Notes under the pieces: model-generated
Told to the model about the DNA's origin: nothing
The model's input: only the letters and a program-made list of their open reading frames with translations
The model's database searches: none
Shown here: in pieces, positions 60,157 through 64,000 of the stretch
Layout of the letters: every line of letters begins with the position of its first letter
Numbering within the stretch: position 1 is the stretch's first letter
From: Akkermansia sp.
GTDB taxonomy: Bacteria; Verrucomicrobiota; Verrucomicrobiia; Verrucomicrobiales; Akkermansiaceae
Direction: 5' to 3'
Assembly: GCA_017521405.1 (NCBI GenBank)
Contig: JAFXCP010000001.1
Location: 46,767-110,766, forward strand
DNA: 64,000 bases
Program-made: the position numbers and the translations under genes

Positions 60157-60981
60157 ATGTGGAAATATACTATCATCTCCGCCGTTGTGCTTTTTCTGGG
60201 CGCATCTTTCCTCTTCTATAAGAACAATGACGCTATGACTGCTTCCGGCGGTGAGGTGTCTGCCTTCCAGGCACAGTTCTCTCAGGCTGTGAAGAAGAGC
60301 CGTGAAATCGAAATGGATAAAGCCATTAAGCGCTATGCCGAGCTTCGTACTGCTTACTTCAAGCAGCAGGGCGATAAGTACGAGGCCGAGCGTGCAGAAA
60401 TCGCTGCCGCCGATGCTCCCTTCGATCAGGAAATTTCCAGAGCTAAGGCAGACCTTGCCGCTGCTGAGGCTGATTTCAAGCAGATGAACGACCAGCTCAA
60501 GGCTTTCAAACGCGATGCTGCTCAGGCTGCCGGTGTGGATGATGGTGGTGAGGACCTTGCCGGGCTCGGGCAGGTGATTGCCGATAAGGTGGAGGCTAAT
60601 AATGCCATAGAGGCCGAGGTGGAAAAGGAAAAAGCATCCGCCGAGGCTCTGAATGCCGAAACCTTGAAGACTATCGCCATGGCAGAGGCGGCTAAGAAGC
60701 TCAATGCCGAGCGTATTGCTCGTATTTCCCCCGCAGACTTGGAATGCAGCGTCCTCTCTTCCGATCCCAACTGGGACTACGTCATCCTCGATGCCGGTGT
60801 GAACAAGGGCATCGTTATCGGTTCTCGTCTGGCCGTCCTTCGTGGCGAAACCAAGGTGTGCGAACTGAATGTGACTCTGGTGGAAGATAAGCAAACCAGT
60901 TGCGATGTGGTGTACAGCACCCTGCGCCCCGGCGATTCTGTTCGCCCCGGTGACCGCGTGGTATCCGTCCGCACGAAGTAA
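60157..60981 (+). CDS. Membrane-anchored coiled-coil protein A, unknown function
   Basis: This 274-residue protein has one N-terminal transmembrane helix (TIISAVVLFLGASFLFY), then about 130 residues of Ala/Glu/Lys-rich coiled coil (AEADFKQMNDQLKAFKRDAA and similar). A compact beta-rich C-terminal domain starts at about 195 (LECSVLSSDPNWDYVILDAGVNKGIVIGSRLAVL) and ends RPGDSVRPGDRVVSVRTK. The layout resembles MreC-like or FlgT-like proteins with an SH3-type barrel, but I cannot assign a family. The next gene has the same layout with little sequence identity, 29 nt downstream. They probably form a complex in the periplasm. Confidence 0.75.
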   Translation: MWKYTIISAVVLFLGASFLFYKNNDAMTASGGEVSAFQAQFSQAVKKSREIEMDKAIKRYAELRTAYFKQQGDKYEAERAEIAAADAPFDQEISRAKADLAAAEADFKQMNDQLKAFKRDAAQAAGVDDGGEDLAGLGQVIADKVEANNAIEAEVEKEKASAEALNAETLKTIAMAEAAKKLNAERIARISPADLECSVLSSDPNWDYVILDAGVNKGIVIGSRLAVLRGETKVCELNVTLVEDKQTSCDVVYSTLRPGDSVRPGDRVVSVRTK

Positions 60982-61010
60982 GTAACCCCTCAACACGTAC
61001 CTTTTTCAAT

Positions 61011-61895
61011 ATGAAAATCTCTCAACTTGCTCTCTCTATTGTTCTTCTTCTTATCGGCGGTGCCGCCGTCATGTATTCTGCGGACCAGCAGAAAGTGATG
61101 GAACTGCTCGTTGCCACCCATGGTGGTGGTCAGCAGGTGGATGCATCCTCCGCTACCGGTCTACGCAAGCTCAATGCTGATTTGGAGTCGGAATACTCTC
61201 AGGTTTCCGTAGCTCGTACCGCTGCCCTTAAGGAGGCCGAGGCTGCTCGTATCGAGATGCGCGACCGCCGCGATAAGCGCGATGATGCTGCTAAACAGTA
61301 CGAATCGAACCAAGCCCAGCTGGATGGCGTGCGCTCTAAGGTAACGGCTATGAACCAGAGCGTGGAGAAGCTCCGAATCTCCTTCAACGAGGCACTTGGT
61401 CAGCTCAAGGCATACGAGTCTGCAGGCGTGGCTGCCAGCGAGAACTTCATCGAAGTGGTGGAAAGCATCAAGTCCGTGGTGGAGCGCGAGGATAAGCGCG
61501 CCGAACAACTTGCCCAGCAACTGGAGGAAAACCGCATGCTTCGCGAGGCGGCCTCCAAGAATCTTGCCAAGGAATCCGCAGAGCTGAAGCGACTTAACGA
61601 GATTAACGACCGTTTCTTCCGCGATTACTCCAAGAATGGCGATGAGTACCAGCTGCTGGCTGCCGATACTACCTGGCGTTTTGTGGTGTTCAATGCCGGC
61701 GAGGAACATGGCATGATTCCCGGCGATGCCACGCCCCTGCTTCTGAAGCGCGGTGCGGATGTGGTGGCTCCCCTTCGTGTGGTGAGCGTGACAGGTGGTA
61801 TGGTGATTGCCGAGTTCGACCCCAAGGACCTCAAAGGTGGGATGGTGCCGCAACCCGGAGATACAGTCTTCCGTGTGAAGCCGCTGGGTCACTAA
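61011..61895 (+). CDS. Membrane-anchored coiled-coil protein B, unknown function
   Basis: This 294-residue protein has the same plan as the gene before it. It has an N-terminal hydrophobic segment (LALSIVLLLIGGAAVMYS), a long coiled coil (residues about 50-200, ERSxE-type heptads), then a beta-rich C-terminal domain (LLAADTTWRFVVFNAGEEHG...RVVSVTGGMVIAEFDPKDL) ending PQPGDTVFRVKPLGH. The shared C-terminal pattern W-x-VV-x-NAG-GMIPGD/KGIVIGS and PGDxVxRVK suggests a common beta-barrel. No enzyme motif is seen. Tandem arrangement and equal topology suggest hetero-oligomerisation. Confidence 0.75.
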   Translation: MKISQLALSIVLLLIGGAAVMYSADQQKVMELLVATHGGGQQVDASSATGLRKLNADLESEYSQVSVARTAALKEAEAARIEMRDRRDKRDDAAKQYESNQAQLDGVRSKVTAMNQSVEKLRISFNEALGQLKAYESAGVAASENFIEVVESIKSVVEREDKRAEQLAQQLEENRMLREAASKNLAKESAELKRLNEINDRFFRDYSKNGDEYQLLAADTTWRFVVFNAGEEHGMIPGDATPLLLKRGADVVAPLRVVSVTGGMVIAEFDPKDLKGGMVPQPGDTVFRVKPLGH

Positions 61896-61928
61896 TGCCT
61901 CCCCTGCAGGTCTAAGTAAAAGTGTTTC

Positions 61929-61963
61929 GCCGCCTGCCTTTGAACGGCAGGCGGCTCTTTTTT
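61929..61963 (+). terminator. Terminator of coiled-coil pair
   Basis: GCCGCCTGCC pairs with GGCAGGCGGC and is followed by a T-run. Confidence 0.92.
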
Positions 61964-61986
61964 GTCTCAGCGTAAATTCTTTGCCT

Positions 61987-62187
61987 ATGTATAAACATGT
62001 ATTGACTGCTCTTGTGTTGGGATTGGCTGCTGTGGCGTGCCAGCGTCCCTTGCCTCCTGTACCCCCCAGCAATCGTACCGTTGTGGAACCCAGCGGCTCT
62101 AGCTCCCGTTACAAGCCGTGGAACAATACAACCCGACAGGAAGGTGAGGCCGTGTTGGGCCCCTTGGCTAATCCGAATCGCCGCTGA
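61987..62187 (+). CDS. Small lipoprotein, 66 residues, overlapping nth
   Basis: MYKHVLTALVLGLAAVACQ is a lipoprotein signal peptide with lipobox AVAC. The short mature part is rich in Pro, Ser and Arg (PLPPVPPSNRTVVEPSG) and has no recognisable domain. The stop TGA shares its last base with the nth ATG, so nth is probably translated by reinitiation. ATG 61987 was preferred over TTG 61981; a -10-like TAAATT lies 8 nt upstream. Confidence 0.7.
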   Translation: MYKHVLTALVLGLAAVACQRPLPPVPPSNRTVVEPSGSSSRYKPWNNTTRQEGEAVLGPLANPNRR

Positions 62188-62816
62188 TGATTCGTGGTAT
62201 ACGCCGTCGCGCACAGATGGTGCAGGAAATTCTGGCGGAGGAGATGCCCCGACCGGAGGTACCCCTGCATCATCGCGATGCATTCACGCTGCTGGTAGCG
62301 GTGATGCTTTCGGCTCGTTGCACGGATGCCCGCGTGAATACTGTTACCCCGGCTCTTTTTGCCCTGGCTCCTACCCCGGAGGCCATGGCCGCCCTCTCTT
62401 GGCAGCAGGTGCAGCCGCTAATTGCCACCTGCGGGTTGACTGAGATGAAAGCTCGCCGATTGGTGGAGACGGCGCGCTTGATTGTGGAACGCCACCATGG
62501 CCAAGTACCGGATTCTTTCGAAGCTCTGGAGGCTTTGCCGGGCGTGGGACATAAGACGGCGTCCGTGGTGATGAACCAGGCCTTTGGCTATCCGGCTTTC
62601 CCGGTGGATACGCACATTTTCCGCTTGGCTCACCGCTGGAAACTTTCCGGCGGAAAAAGCGTGGAACAGGTGGAAAAGGAACTTAAATCTCTCTTCCCTC
62701 AATCTGTATGGGGGAATTTGCATTTGCAAATGGTGCTTTGGGGGCGTTTCCATTGCCCGGCGCGAGGGTGCAAGCCTTCTTGTCGGGTATGTTCAGCGCT
62801 GGGCGTTGTGTCATAA
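62187..62816 (+). CDS. nth: Endonuclease III-like DNA glycosylase
   Basis: This 209-residue protein has the helix-hairpin-helix LPGVGHKTASVVMNQAFG with catalytic Lys and the VDTHIFRLAHRW loop with catalytic Asp. It removes oxidised pyrimidines and cuts the abasic site. The Fe-S loop at the C-terminus is unusual. The usual pattern is Cx6Cx2Cx5C, but here four Cys appear as HCPARGCKPSCRVC (spacing C4C3C2C), ending just 7 residues later. The cluster may be rearranged or lost. It overlaps the lipoprotein gene by one base. Confidence 0.88.
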   Translation: MIRGIRRRAQMVQEILAEEMPRPEVPLHHRDAFTLLVAVMLSARCTDARVNTVTPALFALAPTPEAMAALSWQQVQPLIATCGLTEMKARRLVETARLIVERHHGQVPDSFEALEALPGVGHKTASVVMNQAFGYPAFPVDTHIFRLAHRWKLSGGKSVEQVEKELKSLFPQSVWGNLHLQMVLWGRFHCPARGCKPSCRVCSALGVVS

Positions 62817-62842
62817 TTCCGGTCTTGCAAGCCGCATTGTGC

Positions 62843-62871
62843 TTGACCTTTCGGCGGAAAAGTAGTTTGAT
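62843..62871 (+). promoter_or_regulatory. panD promoter
   Basis: TTGACC 62843-62848, 17 bp, TTTGAT 62866-62871. Confidence 0.5.
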
Positions 62872-62894
62872 AGGCGGTCCTCCGTAGCAACGCC

Positions 62895-63233
62895 ATGTTT
62901 GTTTCGCAGCTTAAATCCAAGATTCACCGCGCCATGGTTACCCGTGGCGATCTGGAGTATGAAGGCAGTATTGAAATCCCGCAGGACCTCGTAGAGGCTG
63001 CCGGCTTGTGGCCTCATGAGAAGGTGCTTGTGGCTTCCGTTACCTCCGGAAACAGGTTTGAAACATATGTGCTGGTAGGGCCTCCCGGTACCGGCCAAAT
63101 TATCGTAAACGGGGCTGCTGCTCATCTCATTAAAAAGGGAGAACGCGTGATTATTATGAGCTTTGCATGGGATGATAAACCCATTACGCCCAAGCGCATC
63201 ATTTGTAACGAACTCAACGAAATTATTGCCTAA
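62895..63233 (+). CDS. panD: Aspartate 1-decarboxylase
   Basis: This 112-residue proenzyme starts MFVSQLKSKIHRAMVTRGDLEYEGSI. The Gly-Ser bond in YEGSI (Gly 24-Ser 25) is the self-cleavage site that makes the pyruvoyl cofactor. GDRVIIMSFA-like stretch (GERVIIMSFAWDD) and NGAAAHLIKKG are further signatures. It makes beta-alanine for pantothenate. No other pan gene is near, and panZ is not expected outside enterobacteria. Confidence 0.95.
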   Translation: MFVSQLKSKIHRAMVTRGDLEYEGSIEIPQDLVEAAGLWPHEKVLVASVTSGNRFETYVLVGPPGTGQIIVNGAAAHLIKKGERVIIMSFAWDDKPITPKRIICNELNEIIA

Positions 63234-63237
63234 TCCC

Positions 63238-63266
63238 TTTACAAATCTCTCATTTTAAGATACAAT
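63238..63266 (+). promoter_or_regulatory. secG promoter, leaderless type
   Basis: TTTACA 63238-63243, 17 bp, TACAAT 63261-63266, then 6 nt to ATG 63273. Confidence 0.65.
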
Positions 63267-63272
63267 CCCGCC

Positions 63273-64000
63273 ATGCTTAACGCCGCTATATACATTGTGT
63301 TCGCCCTTTTGCTGATTGTTTGCTCGCTGCTGCTGCTTGTGGTGCTGATGCAGCGCCCGAAACAGGAGGGGCTTGGTGCTGCCTTCGGCGCTCAAATGAC
63401 TGATCAGGCTTTTGGTGCCCAGACTACCGATGTACTCAAGAAAGGTACGATTCTTTTCGGTTCCCTGTTCATGGGGCTTTGCTTCATTCTGGCTGTGTTG
63501 ATGAACGCCCGCTTCCAGGCATCTAAATCTGATTTGGGGCAGAAGGTGGTACAGGCTCCTGTGGAGACTCCCAAGCCCGAAACTGCAACGGAGACTCCGG
63601 CTGCTCCTTCCGTAGACAATCTTGAGAATTTGGTGGACTCTGCGGCTGAGCCTGCTCCCGCCCCTGTGGTGGAGGAACCCGCCCCTGCGGCCGAGCCTGC
63701 TCCCGCCCCCGTGGTGGAGAAACCCGCCCCTGCGGCTGAGCCTGCTCCCGCCCCTGTGGTGGAGGAACCCGCCCCTGCGGCTGAGCCTGCTCCCGCCCCC
63801 GTGGTGGAGGAACCCGCCCCTGCGGCTGAGCCTGCTCCCGCTCCCGTGGTGGAGGAACCCGCCCCTGCGGCCGAGCCTGCTCCCGCCCCCGTGGTGGAGG
63901 AACCCGCCCCTGCGGCTGAGCCTGCTCCCGCTCCTGTGGTGGAGGAACCCGCCCCCGCGGCTGAGCCTGCTCCCGCCCCTGTGGTGGAGGAACCCGCCCC
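63273..64000 (+). CDS. secG: SecG preprotein translocase subunit with repetitive tail (partial, runs off right edge)
   Basis: At least 242 residues are visible. The first 75 match SecG: helix AAIYIVFALLLIVCSLLLLVVLMQ, the conserved cytoplasmic loop RPKQEGLGAAFGAQMTDQAFG, and a second helix LFGSLFMGLCFILAVLM. SecG assists SecYE. Most SecG proteins end soon after, but here the frame continues through a Thr/Pro linker into 15-residue repeats AAEPAPAPVVEEPAP that reach the window edge. Total length is unknown. The tail is probably periplasmic, since it follows the second helix, and may be an extended rod. Confidence 0.85.
   Translation, partial: MLNAAIYIVFALLLIVCSLLLLVVLMQRPKQEGLGAAFGAQMTDQAFGAQTTDVLKKGTILFGSLFMGLCFILAVLMNARFQASKSDLGQKVVQAPVETPKPETATETPAAPSVDNLENLVDSAAEPAPAPVVEEPAPAAEPAPAPVVEKPAPAAEPAPAPVVEEPAPAAEPAPAPVVEEPAPAAEPAPAPVVEEPAPAAEPAPAPVVEEPAPAAEPAPAPVVEEPAPAAEPAPAPVVEEPA
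63642..64000 (+). repeat. 45-bp tandem repeats in secG tail
   Basis: Units begin at 63642 and every 45 bp after (63687, 63732, 63777, 63822, 63867, 63912), with an eighth cut off by the window edge. Differences are few and mostly synonymous (GCT/GCC, CCT/CCC, one GAG to AAA). The unit encodes AAEPAPAPVVEEPAP. Confidence 0.95.

Noticed and set aside
63642-64000. CRISPR or satellite array in the secG tail
   Set aside because: The 45-bp units are contiguous, in frame and encode a regular peptide; there are no spacers.

Overview
The window looks like chromosomal DNA of an Akkermansia-like member of the Verrucomicrobiota. Two secreted proteins end in a PEP-CTERM tail (PEP, hydrophobic stretch, Arg run), there is an autotransporter with an Akkermansia-style N-terminus, a Cys-type sulfatase and a GH16 enzyme, and both tRNA genes lack an encoded CCA. 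Almost no gene has a Shine-Dalgarno sequence. lpxB shows an LPS outer membrane. Species cannot be fixed from the sequence alone.

Layout. 1-6.3 kb: a partial DedA gene, lpxB, an AT-rich DpnII-type restriction-modification island, pdxH, cca and a TM2 protein. 6.3-14 kb: a GHL10-type glycosidase, an M3 peptidase, an exported nitroreductase, two overlapping paralogues of unknown function with an NxxCxRxCPxRxxH motif, and metK. 14-16 kb: two divergent PEP-CTERM genes whose promoters, leaders and signal peptides form a 178-bp inverted repeat. 16-21.6 kb: mrp, murA, a PTS EIIA-like protein, a tubulin/FtsZ-like GTPase, tRNA-Asn and an M50 protease. 21.7-31 kb: a 1358-residue autotransporter and a MacA-MacB-TolC-type export operon. 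31-34.2 kb: mnmE, a 39-residue lipoprotein, and a Fic gene between two identical 79-bp direct repeats. 34.3-38.7 kb: the purine operon purC-purS-purL-purQ behind a promoter covered by a 16-bp palindrome. 38.8-50.2 kb: sulfatase, hpt, tRNA-Gln, a rhodanese, clpB, a flavin reductase-like protein, GH16, guaB and two overlapping cell-wall amidases. 50.3-64 kb: mnmA, nnr, rnz, ribH-nusB-ftsY-rlmN, pnp, two coiled-coil membrane proteins, a small lipoprotein overlapping nth, panD, and secG with a 15-residue tandem-repeat tail that leaves the window.

Working together: purC/S/L/Q, guaB and hpt cover purine synthesis and salvage. mnmE, mnmA, cca, rnz, pnp and rlmN cover RNA processing and modification. 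murA and the amidases act on peptidoglycan, lpxB on lipid A, and secG and ftsY on protein export. The sulfatase, GH16, GHL10, autotransporter and PEP-CTERM proteins are surface or glycan-related.

The most striking regulatory pattern is a sigma70-like promoter placed so that the -10 hexamer lies about 6 nt before the start codon. It recurs at lpxB, pdxH, macA, the M50 gene, secG and others and suggests widespread leaderless mRNAs. The best candidates for undescribed biology are the lone tubulin-like GTPase, the paired Cys-motif proteins before metK, the repeat-flanked Fic cassette and the duplicated promoter/signal-peptide module.
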